From Candidatus Phycosocius bacilliformis (lineage in GTDB: Bacteria > Pseudomonadota > Alphaproteobacteria > Caulobacterales > Aquidulcibacteraceae): DNA of 64,000 nt. How positions within the stretch are numbered: the first letter of the stretch is position 1; each line of letters begins with the position of its first letter. Location of the stretch: assembly GCF_003112735.1 (NCBI RefSeq), contig NZ_BFBR01000002.1, forward strand, positions 310,001 through 374,000, read 5' to 3'. Both the position numbers and the translations under genes were made by a program. The notes beneath the pieces are model-generated. The model saw nothing but the letters and a program-made list of their open reading frames with translations. It was not told the origin of the DNA and did no database searches. Below, in pieces: positions 29,737-39,433 of the stretch.

Positions 29737-30535
29737 CCAGCCACATATCATAGGTTGGATGATCAATCGGTGTGACCGCCGGACTTGAGGCGATGATCCA
29801 ACCCGTGCGGATGACACGTTCTTTGTTGGCTTCACGCAAATTACGGCGATTGCGCTGGGGAAGTACGGCCAGCTGTGAGACATTCTGACGGCCCAGATCG
29901 CTAACTTCGACATAGGCCCAAGATTCCAGCGGATCGTCGGGATGGGAGGTATAACAGGCCGACAATTTCAGCCGGAGCGAGCCATAAGTGACTTGGCTTC
30001 CGACCGGCACTTTCACCCGCACATTTGTGCCCTTTTCCCGGTCCAAAGCCCCCAGCATAATGCCGGTACCCTGTATCTCGCGTACCGGTTTTGGGCCGGT
30101 CTGGGTGTTTTCAGGTGGAAACAACAATTCCATCGGCACAAAAGGAATCAGGGGTCCAACCTCGCGCGGCATCACAAAGCCAGCGTCAGCGAGAGCCTGC
30201 TGCTCGGCTTCTGCCTGACTCATGGACTCGCGACGGGCGCGTGCCTTGGCCTCTTGTTCAGGGGTCATCCACGCCCCGCTTCCACTTTGGCGCACTGCGG
30301 GGGCCACCTCGGCACCTTCAGGTTCGACAATCGGACCGAGTTCGGGGTCAATTCCCCCGCCACTCGGACTTGTTTGGGCACCGGATTTGGCGGCTTTGGC
30401 TGGATCGGTCGGACTGGCTTCGGGGGCTGCACTTTGGGCAATCACCGCCCCACCCACAAGTGCAAGCCCGATTGAGCCCACAGCGAGGCTACCCAAGCGG
30501 GATAGTGACAGAATGGAGCCGGCGTTGTGCGCCAT
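29483..30535 (-). CDS. DUF2155 protein with low-complexity tail
   Basis: A 350-residue exported or membrane-anchored protein. A hydrophobic N-terminal segment (about 14-34) is followed by a Pro/Ser/Ala-rich stretch, then the conserved DUF2155 domain at about 150-272: [63 protein letters not shown]. The two Cys may pair. The last 75 residues are Ala/Pro/Lys/Glu-rich and overlap the convergent aat gene by 254 bases. Function is unknown, but the gene usually sits between aat and the NDUFA12 gene in alphaproteobacteria, as it does here. Its ATG shares one base with the NDUFA12 stop. Confidence 0.9.
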   Translation of the reverse strand: MAHNAGSILSLSRLGSLAVGSIGLALVGGAVIAQSAAPEASPTDPAKAAKSGAQTSPSGGGIDPELGPIVEPEGAEVAPAVRQSGSGAWMTPEQEAKARARRESMSQAEAEQQALADAGFVMPREVGPLIPFVPMELLFPPENTQTGPKPVREIQGTGIMLGALDREKGTNVRVKVPVGSQVTYGSLRLKLSACYTSHPDDPLESWAYVEVSDLGRQNVSQLAVLPQRNRRNLREANKERVIRTGWIIASSPAVTPIDHPTYDMWLVSCEGGVMPAKTAAPALPGMPKARSEAKAAEEAPPSMAEPKAAAKAGPPQDEAEGAPRSPRPAPAAAVKAAAPASPAPEKSKTP

Positions 30536-30924
30536 TATTCCGGCGACCAGGACTCATAATCGCTGGTGGCGCGCGCACGCTCACCCCCGGCGGCCAAGCT
30601 GCCCTTCGGCCGATAGGCAAATACCGTTCCGGTCAGATTGGGCAAATGCGGCTTTTCCCACGCCTTCAACACAAAGGGCTCCACTGTGGGTGGGTTTTCA
30701 AATGTGTGATGCAGCCAACCATGCCAATCTGCGGGCACGCGCGATGGCTCGGCATAGCCTTTATAAATGACATAGCGCCGCTTGCGTCCTTCCAAGCTTG
30801 CGACACGCTCTTCAAAATAGCGATTGCCTTGATCATCTTCACCCACGAGGGTTGCGCGCTTGCCGATATCAAACATGGCCCCGATGGTGGCACCATTCCA
30901 CCAGGTAAAGATTTTTGAGAGCAC
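30535..30924 (-). CDS. NDUFA12-family complex I accessory subunit
   Basis: A 129-residue homologue of the mitochondrial complex I accessory subunit NDUFA12 (B17.2), an alphaproteobacterial trait. It shows LSKIFTWWNGATIGAMFDIGKRA, GEDDQGNRYFEER, RRYVIYKGYAEPSRVPADWHGWLHHTFENPP and a Pro-rich end. It should sit on the matrix-equivalent (cytosolic) side of NADH:quinone oxidoreductase. The start is GTG 30924 with AAGGA eight bases upstream; the frame extends further but the additional residues do not match the family. Translation of DUF2155 follows directly. Confidence 0.94.
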   Translation of the reverse strand: MLSKIFTWWNGATIGAMFDIGKRATLVGEDDQGNRYFEERVASLEGRKRRYVIYKGYAEPSRVPADWHGWLHHTFENPPTVEPFVLKAWEKPHLPNLTGTVFAYRPKGSLAAGGERARATSDYESWSPE

Positions 30925-31151
30925 GGAATGTTTCCTTGTGTTGGCGGCATTATGCCCCGCTGTGCACACTGCATCAAGTCAGCCCGACAGACTGCCTCAG
31001 TTGAAGCTGCGCAAATCCGGATCGGTCCAAAGCCCACAAAGCTAAAGTGTCGACAAGAACCCAGTGGTAGCGTGAAGATTTCGGCTTTGGGGGGCTAGGC
31101 GGGGGCTGGGTTCACGTTGATGATCGACACACTGATTCGCAAAGGGCTGCC

Positions 31152-33896
31152 GTGATCTTCGATTCCGCCTTCTTTCGGCATGAGCGCCTTGCCACCCAAC
31201 CCGATCTTCTGCGGGATTGTGGGGGCGAGATCGGCCCTTTTTACGCCCCAGCAAGCTGGAGCTTGGACCATGTGCTGGCTTTTGGCGAAGCCGCAGACTT
31301 GCCCGACCATGCCTCGATTTCTGATGCGATACTCGACATAACAGGTCGGATTGGTGGACTGGCAGCTGAGGCGAATTACCTCACCGACGAAACCGCACGC
31401 GACCATTTTGAAGCTGTGCTCGCCAATAGTCTTCTGAAGCGGCAGGTGGGGTTGGATGGCGCTTTCCTGCGGGCACTGGTCATTACAGGCGCGCCGACAC
31501 AGGGCTTTGTTTGGAATCACACTGGGGCCAAGAGTGAGATTGGAACGGGTCTGCCTCCCGCGTGGTTGGAGGAAAACGCCCATATCCGCATGGTGCCTTG
31601 GGCGCGGGCGGAGGCCATTGTGCACCAGCGCCGCCAAACTCAGTTTGATGCCTCGGCTCTGTCACTGGGTCGGATTCAATTACGCGATGCGCTCGCCCGC
31701 GTGAGTGAAGCGGTGGGGCGGGCCGAGGGGCCGGGCCATGATGATCCGCGCGACAATCCGGTCCTTGCCCAAGCAGTTGCAGCCGCGTTTCGAATTGGCG
31801 CACCAGCAGGGGCGATTTTGGAGGCAATCGAGGATGCCAAGCAGGGTATTTTCGACTCAACCAGCCAAGGCGGCAGTTTGGATGCACCGCTGCTGGAGCC
31901 CACCGACATTGTTATTCCAGTTGGCCAAGCCCTAGATGGCGACCTTTTGCTGAAAGCCGCACGGACCGGCTGCCGATTTGCCTTTGAGGATCGCCCTGCC
32001 CCTGGGCTGGGCCCTGCGGCGATTTTCTGCCTGTCGGCCTTCCATGATGATGAAGGCTTTGGGGAATTGCGTTTGGTGGCAGCAGCGTGGCGCTTGGCAC
32101 TTGATTGTTTGGGTGGGGCCACCGCCTTTCAGACAAAGGCTGCCTCTCAGGGTTGGGTTAAGGACCGTCCGGCAGAATTGCGTTATTGTGATGCTGCAGG
32201 TCTCTTGATGGCTCGCGGACAAGCCTATGGGTCAGAAGCCGGACGGGCATTGGTGCGCGAAGCACTCAGCTGCCTGCGCATGGCAGCAGATATGACCCGC
32301 GACAAGCTGGCCGGACACGATAAGCTGCGCGCCGATGGTACGGCCCCGCGCTACTCGACCTATCTAACCCCGCAGGATCACGGGCTGATTCTGGTTGGAC
32401 TGGGTGCGGACGCCCCAGGCCTTGCGCCCATTGCGAACCCCGCAATTGAGGTGGCCGCTTCCGGTGACGAAACCCGCTTTGTGCTGCGTCCGGCTGTTCT
32501 ACGCGGCATGGCCAGCTTGGGTATGGACGAGACACGCATTGGACGCCAAATCCTGGGTACACGCACGTTAATTGGCGCGCCGGGTGTGTCGTTTGACTCC
32601 TTAGCCGCACGCGGGATTGATGATGACGGACTGGCGGCCATCGCCGAAGCCCTGATCAGTGCGCGCACCTTAAAGCAAACCATCACGCCGTGGCTCTTGG
32701 GTCCTGAAGAGACAGCCGCCTGGTGCGGGTGCAGCTTGGATCAGGTTCTGCAACCAGGCTTTGATGTCCTAAGTGCCCTTGGATTTACCAGTCAGGATGT
32801 GGTCGCTGCGCAGAATTGGGCCTTGGGGCAGCTTGAATCTTGGGCGGCCTTTGGCCAAGCGGAGGCTTTCAGCCCGGCCAGCCGTGAAGACATTGTGGCC
32901 ATGGCAGCCGCTCAGAGCGAGGAAGACCGCGCCTTCATTCTGTTAAACCTGCCGGTTGCCCGCCAAGAACATGGCCGAGCTTTGGCTTCCGAACTGGCCC
33001 GACTTCTCGGATTGGCAGGCTTTCATGGCTTTGCCCTCAAACTGTCCGAGCCCCGGTTCGATGCCGCCAATTTTGAGCTATCGCGCTTTGAAAATCTCGC
33101 TGAAGAGGTCAAGGTCGAGCGGGTGGAAGTGGTGGTTGAGCGGGTTGTCGAGCGACTTATTCCTCAGCCCACGGCTCGCCGTCGCCTGCCTGATCGGCGC
33201 AAAGGCTATATTCAAAAAGCCTCAGTCGGTGGCCATAAAGTCTATCTCCACACTGGAGAGTTCGATGATGGGGAAATCGGCGAGATTTTCATTGATATGC
33301 ACAAGGAAGGTGCTGCCTTCCGCTCTTTGATGAATAATTTCGCCATCGCCATCTCGATCGGCCTGCAATATGGGGTGCCGCTCGAAGAATTCGTCGATGC
33401 CTTTGTCGGCACGCGTTTTGAGCCTTCTGGCGAGGTGGAAGGCAATGATTCCATCGTTCGGGCGACCTCAATCCTGGACTATTTGTTCCGAGAATTGGCG
33501 GTCTCCTATCTCGGGCGCGATGATTTGGCCGAATTGGGTGACGACCGCTTTGATGACGGCTTGACACAGGCGACGCCATCGAACGACCCGGTCCGCTTCA
33601 TTTCTAAGGGCTTTTCGCGTGGCAGCCTGCCCGACAACCTTGTGCGCCTGCCCAGTGCGGCAGAACGGGCGCAGGAAAAGGCCAGCCGACCTGGGTCCGC
33701 CTCCAATCTTGAGCGTGACCCGTCGATCTGGGACGAACCAGTTGCGACCAGCCCCGCCGGCAACCCGCATTATGAATCAGACCCTTGCCCGGATTGCGGC
33801 CACTTCACCATTAAGGCCAATCATATGGGGCTAAGCTGTGATGCCTGCGGATGGGTCGGGCCACGCCAAGCCGAAAGTAGTGGGTCGTCCTGGTAG
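31152..33896 (+). CDS. degenerate class II ribonucleotide reductase (NrdJ) paralogue
   Basis: A 914-residue protein whose C-terminal third closely matches B12-dependent Nrd[12 protein letters not shown] then [36 protein letters not shown] and [20 protein letters not shown] (TSCPD region, about 674-810), and a zinc-ribbon-like CPDC (879-882) with CDAC (896-899). Weaker NrdJ echoes occur at about 350 ([18 protein letters not shown]) and 533 ([21 protein letters not shown]). The barrel motifs for catalysis are not found: no NPCSE...CNLAS finger loop and no GSGTGSN-type loop. I read it as a non-catalytic paralogue. GTG 31152 is the start; an 11-codon open frame (31120-31155) ends on it. It diverges from the NDUFA12 gene. 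Confidence 0.82.
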   Translation: MIFDSAFFRHERLATQPDLLRDCGGEIGPFYAPASWSLDHVLAFGEAADLPDHASISDAILDITGRIGGLAAEANYLTDETARDHFEAVLANSLLKRQVGLDGAFLRALVITGAPTQGFVWNHTGAKSEIGTGLPPAWLEENAHIRMVPWARAEAIVHQRRQTQFDASALSLGRIQLRDALARVSEAVGRAEGPGHDDPRDNPVLAQAVAAAFRIGAPAGAILEAIEDAKQGIFDSTSQGGSLDAPLLEPTDIVIPVGQALDGDLLLKAARTGCRFAFEDRPAPGLGPAAIFCLSAFHDDEGFGELRLVAAAWRLALDCLGGATAFQTKAASQGWVKDRPAELRYCDAAGLLMARGQAYGSEAGRALVREALSCLRMAADMTRDKLAGHDKLRADGTAPRYSTYLTPQDHGLILVGLGADAPGLAPIANPAIEVAASGDETRFVLRPAVLRGMASLGMDETRIGRQILGTRTLIGAPGVSFDSLAARGIDDDGLAAIAEALISARTLKQTITPWLLGPEETAAWCGCSLDQVLQPGFDVLSALGFTSQDVVAAQNWALGQLESWAAFGQAEAFSPASREDIVAMAAAQSEEDRAFILLNLPVARQEHGRALASELARLLGLAGFHGFALKLSEPRFDAANFELSRFENLAEEVKVERVEVVVERVVERLIPQPTARRRLPDRRKGYIQKASVGGHKVYLHTGEFDDGEIGEIFIDMHKEGAAFRSLMNNFAIAISIGLQYGVPLEEFVDAFVGTRFEPSGEVEGNDSIVRATSILDYLFRELAVSYLGRDDLAELGDDRFDDGLTQATPSNDPVRFISKGFSRGSLPDNLVRLPSAAERAQEKASRPGSASNLERDPSIWDEPVATSPAGNPHYESDPCPDCGHFTIKANHMGLSCDACGWVGPRQAESSGSSW

Positions 33897-33975
33897 CGGC
33901 GCGACAATCTCAAGCGGCATCAATCCTGCAGGCACCGCATGGATCCTCAATATGTGAGCGCCGGAGCGTGCGAAA

Positions 33976-34464
33976 ATGAAACGTCTTAGTCTTGCCTTGC
34001 TGGCCGCCGTGGCCGTATCAGCACCTGCCTTGGCCCAGAATGCGGCGCAAATCGACCGGGTTAAGGGCGGCCAGTCCTGCTCCGGCTGCAATTTGTTTCA
34101 AGCCGATTTAAGCTATTCAGATCTGTCTCGACGCAATTTTTCCGGCTCGCGTTTGCGCCAGTCGGAAATGTCCCTCGCAACGGCAGATGGTGCCAATTTC
34201 TCACGTGCTGACCTGTCAATTGCCAATCTTTATGGTGTGCGTGCGACCGGCGCGAGCTTTGCGCGCACCAATCTTGAGCGGGCTGTTTTGGTTGGCGGCT
34301 ATTTTTCCGGCGCGAATTTTGCCGGGGCCAATCTGACTGGGGCTAATTTGTCAGGTGCTGAAATGGCAGGTGCACGCGGTCTCACCCAAACCCAACTCAG
34401 CAAAGCCTGCGGCGATGCCACCACAACCTTGCCGCGTGGCCTGAGTGTCCCTGCCTGCCAGTGA
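33976..34464 (+). CDS. exported pentapeptide-repeat protein A
   Basis: A 162-residue protein with a clear signal peptide (about 1-20, ending ALA). A Cys-x-x-Cys (SCSGCNL) begins a run of pentapeptide repeats A(D/N)LxX, for instance GANFS, RADLS, IANLY, GANFA, GANLT, GANLS, which form a right-handed quadrilateral beta helix. It ends in GLTQTQLSKACGDATTTLPRGLSVPAC. The paired Cys at each end could form disulfides in the periplasm. A second protein of the same design follows within 85 bases. The role is unknown. Cytosolic relatives of this fold mimic DNA, but export makes that unlikely here. Confidence 0.88.
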   Translation: MKRLSLALLAAVAVSAPALAQNAAQIDRVKGGQSCSGCNLFQADLSYSDLSRRNFSGSRLRQSEMSLATADGANFSRADLSIANLYGVRATGASFARTNLERAVLVGGYFSGANFAGANLTGANLSGAEMAGARGLTQTQLSKACGDATTTLPRGLSVPACQ

Positions 34465-34549
34465 TGGCAGAGCTGTGACGTGATTGTGGCATAATGTTAC
34501 AACCATTTAAGTGGAAAGTGGGACGGCAAAGTCGTATAAGGCATTGACC

Positions 34550-35350
34550 ATGTCAAAAGCTGTCCCCTTTCTCATCGCCTTCGCGCTTGCCCCGATTGCC
34601 CAGCCAGTGATGGCTTATACATGGGATCAGCGCGGCAAACCCAATACTGTGACCTTTACAGGCCGCTTCTCGGGTCTGTGTGCAGGGTGCGACCTGTCGA
34701 ATCGGCGGATGGACAATGCACATATGTCGGCAGGCAATTTCGCGGGGTCAAATTTCGCGGGTTCATTCTTGCGCGGCGCGGAAATGACTGCGGGCAATTT
34801 TGCTGGCACACGTTTTGATCGTGGTGACCTTAACAGTGCCGAGATGAACGGCTCCAACTTCCGCGGCGCCAGCTTTGTTGGTACTGGTCTGAGGGCAATT
34901 GAGGCAGCAGGAGCCAATTTCACTGGTGCTGATTTTGCCGGGGCGGATGTGTCCAACGCCGAGCTGATTGGCGCTAATTTGTCTGGGGCAAAATTTGGCG
35001 GCACGCGAGGCACCAATCCTGACTTCAGCGGGGCCAATTTCACCGGTGCGATGTTGATGGGGGCAAACTTCGTCAATGCCGATTTTACCGGGGCCATCAT
35101 GATCCGCACCAATATCGAAGGGGCAGATCTGTCGCGGGCTGATCTCACTGGGGTGATCCTGCGCGATGCCCGCATCAGCCGCACCCGCCTGCAAGGCGCG
35201 GACTTTACGGGGGCCAATCTTTCAGGTGCAGACTTGTCGAGTGCCAGCGGCCTCACCACACGTCAATTGGAAGATGCCTGCGGTGATGAGGCCACCCAAT
35301 TGCCTGCCGGGGTTACTGTCCGGGCCTGCAAAGGGCGTCGTCCTCGCTAG
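34550..35350 (+). CDS. exported pentapeptide-repeat protein B
   Basis: A 266-residue paralogue of the preceding protein. The signal peptide (about 1-22, ending VMA) is followed by FSGLCAGCDLSNRRMD, where CAGCDL parallels SCSGCNL of the neighbour, then about 30 pentapeptides such as GSNFA, GANFT, GADFA, GANLS and RADLT. The end, SASGLTTRQLEDACGDEATQLPAGVTVRAC, matches the neighbour's GLTQTQLSKACGD ending. I chose ATG 34550, directly before the signal peptide; the frame runs back to 34511 without support. The pair looks like a tandem duplication with repeat expansion, sharing its C-terminal cap. Confidence 0.88.
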   Translation: MSKAVPFLIAFALAPIAQPVMAYTWDQRGKPNTVTFTGRFSGLCAGCDLSNRRMDNAHMSAGNFAGSNFAGSFLRGAEMTAGNFAGTRFDRGDLNSAEMNGSNFRGASFVGTGLRAIEAAGANFTGADFAGADVSNAELIGANLSGAKFGGTRGTNPDFSGANFTGAMLMGANFVNADFTGAIMIRTNIEGADLSRADLTGVILRDARISRTRLQGADFTGANLSGADLSSASGLTTRQLEDACGDEATQLPAGVTVRACKGRRPR

Positions 35351-35578
35351 GTAAGCAGGCCACGGCCACCACACCCGCGCCCATGATGGGTGTGCAATTG
35401 GCTGATTCCGTCTTGGCCAAATCCAGTTTAGTCTTTGCCAACGTGATGCGGGCTTGTGATGATGTATTGGACTCAAGAAGTCCCAATATGTCGACCCAAA
35501 TCAAGTATCGAGATGCGCAACATTGTTCTCATCGAACCAGTTGCAAGCTCGCTGGCGTGCAAGGACGAGGCAACAGGC

Positions 35579-35887
35579 ATGGTTGAAATCACCCAAGAAG
35601 ACATGATCGCCATCGAGTTGCGGGCCGATGAAGAGAGTAAAAGCCCCTTTCAGGCTTATGTCTTCTGGTTCTTTTTGGGCTTAGTGGGTGCCCACCGTTT
35701 CTATATTGGCCATGGCAAGACGGGATTTCTGATGGCGGCATTGACATGCTCGATGATTGGATTGCCCATTTCAATTGCCTGGTGGTTGGCCGATAGCGTC
35801 CTCTTGGGTAGCCTCTTGCAGCACGAACGCGAGATTGTACGCGACAGGATCGCCCGCGAAGTGCTGGATTTGAAGCGTTTGAGCTGA
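35579..35887 (+). CDS. TM2-domain membrane protein
   Basis: A 102-residue inner-membrane protein. A short charged N-terminus is followed by two membrane helices joined by the TM2 signature GAHRFYIGHGKTGF, then a charged C-terminal helix. TM2 proteins are common and mostly of unknown role; the second half resembles others with LADSVLL. ATG 35579 has GAGG eight bases before it and fits the family size. An in-frame ATG at 35513 lacks a ribosome site. It stands alone, with 228 bases before and 257 after it. Confidence 0.82.
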   Translation: MVEITQEDMIAIELRADEESKSPFQAYVFWFFLGLVGAHRFYIGHGKTGFLMAALTCSMIGLPISIAWWLADSVLLGSLLQHEREIVRDRIAREVLDLKRLS

Positions 35888-36144
35888 ATAGAAAAATTTG
35901 TGTGTTTGCCTGATCTTCGTGAAGGGTCACGCACCTTGGTTGCCGATAGGCTGTCTTCAAGGAACAAATTGCCGACCAAACGGCAGAAATCGGTATCTCG
36001 TCTTTAGCTTTAAAGATGAAACTATCAGAAAATAATCTATAAATTCATTGCGCTAAAGACAGGCCCGCCGTGGCACGAGGACTGCATGACGGATTGTCGT
36101 GCATGTGTTTTTCTTCTTTGCCTTCCATATGACAGCTACCCACC

Positions 36145-36819
36145 ATGACAGCAATTCAATCGAGGCCAGCTCATCTTGTCCTAGCCGATCGACCTCAGTC
36201 AAATCCCGCCGTGGGCCTGCAAGCCGCCCCGACATCCAGCGATCTGTTGACCGCGCGGGGAATGAATGCCGACGCCCAGCAAAAGGTCATGGACATCTAT
36301 GCTGCAGCCCGTTCGAGCTTGGACGCGGGTCAAGCACGCAGCTTCCTGTTGAAGCTTGATTCAGCCACTTTAGCACAATTGCAGCAGGCAGCGGCCTTGG
36401 CCGATCCGATCGAGCCTGCACGCCTCAGCGATGAGGGGGCCACCAATATCCTGCGGCCACCGGGAGATTTGGTCGACCTAGATGATGATGGTTTCATGGA
36501 GGTAGGGCGTGCGCGCACCTTTGCGTTTCCGCCAGTGAATGCCCCCCAAGCCATTAAGGATGCCTGGGATCACATGAGACCTCATATGAGCGAATTTGAG
36601 ATTTCAAGCTTTTCCCATCAGGTCATGTTTGTGCTCGGCGCCCCTCCCGCTTCCCTTAAAATCACCGATGGGATGGCGAAATTGGACTGGAACCAAGTGC
36701 TGGACGAGATGGTCTATCGCAACAACCTGGTGCGGGCGGAAAATGGCATCGCGATCACAGATCGGGCCAATGAACTGATTGAGACCCTCAGGGCTGGCTG
36801 GCGCAGCGCGGCGCGCTAA
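36145..36819 (+). CDS. uncharacterised protein
   Basis: A 224-residue soluble-looking protein that I do not recognise. There is no signal peptide or membrane segment. The first 90 residues are Ala/Leu/Gln-rich and likely helical (QQKVMDIYAAARSSLDAGQARSFLLKLDSATLAQLQQAAALAD). A DLVDLDDDGFMEVG segment near 108-121 resembles a single EF-hand-like acidic loop. The C-terminal half (WDHMRPHMSEFEISSFSHQVMF) looks folded. No clear Shine-Dalgarno precedes the ATG. A 257-base AT-rich region lies upstream, and the gene converges on gmk with 25 bases between. Codon use looks like that of its neighbours, so I take it as a real gene. Confidence 0.7.
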   Translation: MTAIQSRPAHLVLADRPQSNPAVGLQAAPTSSDLLTARGMNADAQQKVMDIYAAARSSLDAGQARSFLLKLDSATLAQLQQAAALADPIEPARLSDEGATNILRPPGDLVDLDDDGFMEVGRARTFAFPPVNAPQAIKDAWDHMRPHMSEFEISSFSHQVMFVLGAPPASLKITDGMAKLDWNQVLDEMVYRNNLVRAENGIAITDRANELIETLRAGWRSAAR

Positions 36820-36844
36820 GCACCGGCTGATACAGCCGCTGGGT

Positions 36845-37486
36845 TCAGGTGTCTTCCCGCAACAGGCCCTGCACGAACGCCCCCATCCAGGGTTGGCGGG
36901 CGCGGCGCATGCGCTCGGCAGCCAGAATGGTTTTGAGGCAGTGATAGCTGTCCTCAATATCCGCATTGACCAGCACATAGTCGAAGTTTTCCCACCGGCT
37001 GATTTCGCCATAGGCATTGGTCATGCGCTTCTTAATGACCTCGGCGGTGTCTTGCCCGCGCGAGATTAAACGTCGCTTCAGTTCCGCCATGCTGGGCGGA
37101 AGGATAAAGACTTTGACCACATCTTCAGGCGCGGAGGTGCGCAATTGCAAAGCGCCTTGCCAATCAACGTCAAACATCAGATCGCGGCCCGATTGCAACG
37201 TGGCAAAGGCGCTCTCCCGCGGGCTGCCATAATAATGATCATGAACTTCTGCCCATTCCAGAAAGCCATCCTGGGCACGGTGGGCGCGGAATTGGTCCTT
37301 ATCGACGAAGTGATAATGCACGCCATCCTCTTCGCCCGGACGTGGTGCCCGCGTGGTCCAAGATACCGAGAGCGCAATATCGGCATCTTCTTCCACCAAG
37401 CGGCGTGACAACGTGGTTTTGCCAGCGCCAGACGGGCTGACCAAGGCAAGCATGAGGCCGCGACGGGGGTGGGCTTCACTCGACAT
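36845..37486 (-). CDS. gmk: guanylate kinase
   Basis: Phosphorylates GMP to GDP with ATP, linking guaA output to GTP. The 213 residues include the P-loop SPSGAGKTT (17-25), the GMP-binding SVSWTTRAPRPGEEDGVHYHF, the acidic DVDWQGALQLR and the lid region ISRGQDTAEVIKKRM. It is the last gene of the fabD-to-gmk unit and overlaps yicC by 11 bases. The yicC-gmk pairing is widespread in bacteria. Confidence 0.97.
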   Translation of the reverse strand: MSSEAHPRRGLMLALVSPSGAGKTTLSRRLVEEDADIALSVSWTTRAPRPGEEDGVHYHFVDKDQFRAHRAQDGFLEWAEVHDHYYGSPRESAFATLQSGRDLMFDVDWQGALQLRTSAPEDVVKVFILPPSMAELKRRLISRGQDTAEVIKKRMTNAYGEISRWENFDYVLVNADIEDSYHCLKTILAAERMRRARQPWMGAFVQGLLREDT

Positions 37487-38378
37487 TAGCAGCCTGTTCC
37501 TTCAACTGATCAATTGTGGCCTTTAAATCAAGGCCAGCACGGGTGAGTTCCAGTGCGGCAGCTTTGGCCGTCAATGTATTGGATTCCCGATGAAATTCCT
37601 GGGCGAGAAAATCAAGTTTGCGGCCAATATCACCCCCTTGGGCCAAGAGGGCACGGGCTTGCTCAGTGTGAGCGGCCAGCCGATCAAGCTCTTCACGCAC
37701 ATCAGCTTTGAGTGCGAGAGCAGCAGCCTCCTGCAATAGACGCTGGGGATCATAGGGTACATCGCCGAGAAGTTCACCTGCCCGCTTCTGCACCCGATCA
37801 CGAATGGCCACGACTTGGGCCTCTGCGGCCGCTTCGGCGGTCGCCGTGATGGCCGCGATCCGGCCCAACAACTGATCAAACAGGACCAACAGTCCGTCAC
37901 CTTCGCGCAGGCGCGCTTCATGCAGGCCATCCAAGGCTGCCTCAAGGCCAGTCGCCAGAGCCGCTTCCCGGGCAAGGCGCACCTCATCAGGCTCAACGAT
38001 ATCGGCGCTTTCCACCACCCCACGCAATTGCAGCAGTCCGTCCCACCTTGGCCTATCGACCCGACCTTCGGCAATTAAGCTTGCGCCAGCGGATAGATAA
38101 TAATCCACCATATCCTGATTGATCCGGACAAGTGGGCCAATTTGGCTGATGTCGCGCTTGGTCGAGAGTGAGACTTGGATCGAACCACGCTTAAACCGCC
38201 GGGAGCAACCCTCACGAATGCGCGGCTCAAAGGTCTCATAGCCCGGCGGTACGCGGAATTTCACATCCAGATTGCGGCCATTGACACTGCGGGCTTCCCA
38301 AACCCACGCAACATCACCGACCTGCCCCTCCGCACGGCCAAAGCCTGTCATGCCCAGAAGTGGCGTCGCAGGTTTCAT
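37476..38378 (-). CDS. yicC: YicC-family endoribonuclease
   Basis: A 300-residue YicC protein. The N-terminal YicC domain begins LLGMTGFGRAEG and includes WEARSVNGRNLDVKFRVP. The C-terminal DUF1732 domain has the signature FLAQEFHRESNTLTAKA. E. coli YicC has been linked to endoribonuclease cleavage of small RNAs; the substrate here is unknown. ATG 38378 overlaps the mltG stop as ATGA and gives the family's normal N-terminus, whereas the open frame extends to 38441 inside mltG. It lies between mltG and gmk in one operon. Confidence 0.93.
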   Translation of the reverse strand: MKPATPLLGMTGFGRAEGQVGDVAWVWEARSVNGRNLDVKFRVPPGYETFEPRIREGCSRRFKRGSIQVSLSTKRDISQIGPLVRINQDMVDYYLSAGASLIAEGRVDRPRWDGLLQLRGVVESADIVEPDEVRLAREAALATGLEAALDGLHEARLREGDGLLVLFDQLLGRIAAITATAEAAAEAQVVAIRDRVQKRAGELLGDVPYDPQRLLQEAAALALKADVREELDRLAAHTEQARALLAQGGDIGRKLDFLAQEFHRESNTLTAKAAALELTRAGLDLKATIDQLKEQAANVE

Positions 38379-39433
38379 TCCCTTGCCCCACCCAACAGAT
38401 TTTGTTGCTTCTTTTCCTGCTCCGCCCGCCAAGCGCGCCAACGCTGCACATTACGATTATGCTCAGCATAGGTTTCAGCAAACACATGCCCACCCGTCCC
38501 GTCGGCAACAAAGAAAATCTCTCGTGTGCGAGGCGGGTTCAGGACTGCGGCCAAAGCATCTTTACCGGGATTGGCGATCGGGGTGGGCGGTAAGCCTTGG
38601 ATGACATAGGTGTTCCAAGGATGGGGGTTTTCCAGGTCGGTCTTGAAAATCTTGCGCCGCAACGGCGCGCCCTTGGTGATGCCATAAATGATTGTGGGAT
38701 CAGATTGCAGCTTCATGCCCAATCGCAGGCGGTTGACAAACACAGCTGCGACGCGCGGCCTTTCTTCAGCAATGCCTGTTTCTTTTTCCACAATCGAGGC
38801 AAGGATAACGGCCTCTTGCTTGGTGGAAATCGGCAGGTCGGGCGCACGCTTGAGCCACAGCTCATCGATCAGCGCCTTATGGGCAGCCTGCATGCGCTTG
38901 ACCACATCCGCGCGCGTATCCCCGCGCTGGATCGGATAGGTATCAGGATTAAGCGTGCCTTCATCCACCAAGGGCGGCAAGTCGCCGGTCAAAAAGCGAT
39001 TGGCTTCCAAGCGGGCATAAAGCTGACGCATGCTCCAACCTTCCGGCAGCACAATCACGCGCCGCACCCCTTCGCCACTGGCCAATATACGGGCAATCTG
39101 GCTAGGACTGGCCGAGGACGGGATCTCATATTCGGCGACTTTGAGATTGTCAGCCTTGCCACTCAAAGTCGCAGCCAAGCGAAAACCAAGGGCGGCGCGC
39201 ACCAGGCCCTCTTGTTTCAAGCGCCGCGCAACTGTGCTCGCTGTATCGCCCTCTTCCACAACGAAGAAACTTGACGCCCCTTCCTTGGCCTTTGGACCTG
39301 GCCCCAAGAGATAAAAGCCCGTGCCGACAAAGGACAAAACCACCAAAGCCGCAAAGCCAATCCAGATCCTCAGCCACAAGGCTTTGGCTTCTGCTGCCTT
39401 TTTGCCGCGCAATTTGGCGACCGGATCGGTCAT
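38375..39433 (-). CDS. mltG: endolytic murein transglycosylase
   Basis: An inner-membrane lytic transglycosylase that cuts nascent glycan strands and limits their length. The 352 residues show a short cytosolic start, one membrane helix (about 22-46), a LysM-like region (EEGDTASTVARRLKQEG) and the YceG catalytic domain with VEKETGIAEERPRVAAVFVNRL, the catalytic Glu lying in VEKETG, and QSDPTIIYGI. ATG 39433 overlaps the fabF stop as TGATG; a GTG one codon earlier is possible. The overlap with yicC also shows tight coupling. Confidence 0.95.
   Translation of the reverse strand: MTDPVAKLRGKKAAEAKALWLRIWIGFAALVVLSFVGTGFYLLGPGPKAKEGASSFFVVEEGDTASTVARRLKQEGLVRAALGFRLAATLSGKADNLKVAEYEIPSSASPSQIARILASGEGVRRVIVLPEGWSMRQLYARLEANRFLTGDLPPLVDEGTLNPDTYPIQRGDTRADVVKRMQAAHKALIDELWLKRAPDLPISTKQEAVILASIVEKETGIAEERPRVAAVFVNRLRLGMKLQSDPTIIYGITKGAPLRRKIFKTDLENPHPWNTYVIQGLPPTPIANPGKDALAAVLNPPRTREIFFVADGTGGHVFAETYAEHNRNVQRWRAWRAEQEKKQQNLLGGARE

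Noticed and set aside
31120-31155. 11-codon open frame ending on the GTG start of the NrdJ paralogue
   Set aside because: It could be a coupling leader peptide, but it lacks a well-placed ribosome site and is short enough to be chance; mentioned only in the gene entry.
34627-35259. 210-codon minus-strand open frame opposite pentapeptide protein B
   Set aside because: Its regular Pro/Ala/Lys repeats are simply the complement of the pentapeptide codons.
33976-35350. Repeated short sequence units resembling an array
   Set aside because: The periodicity is codon-level pentapeptide repetition in two proteins; no CRISPR-like direct repeats with spacers.
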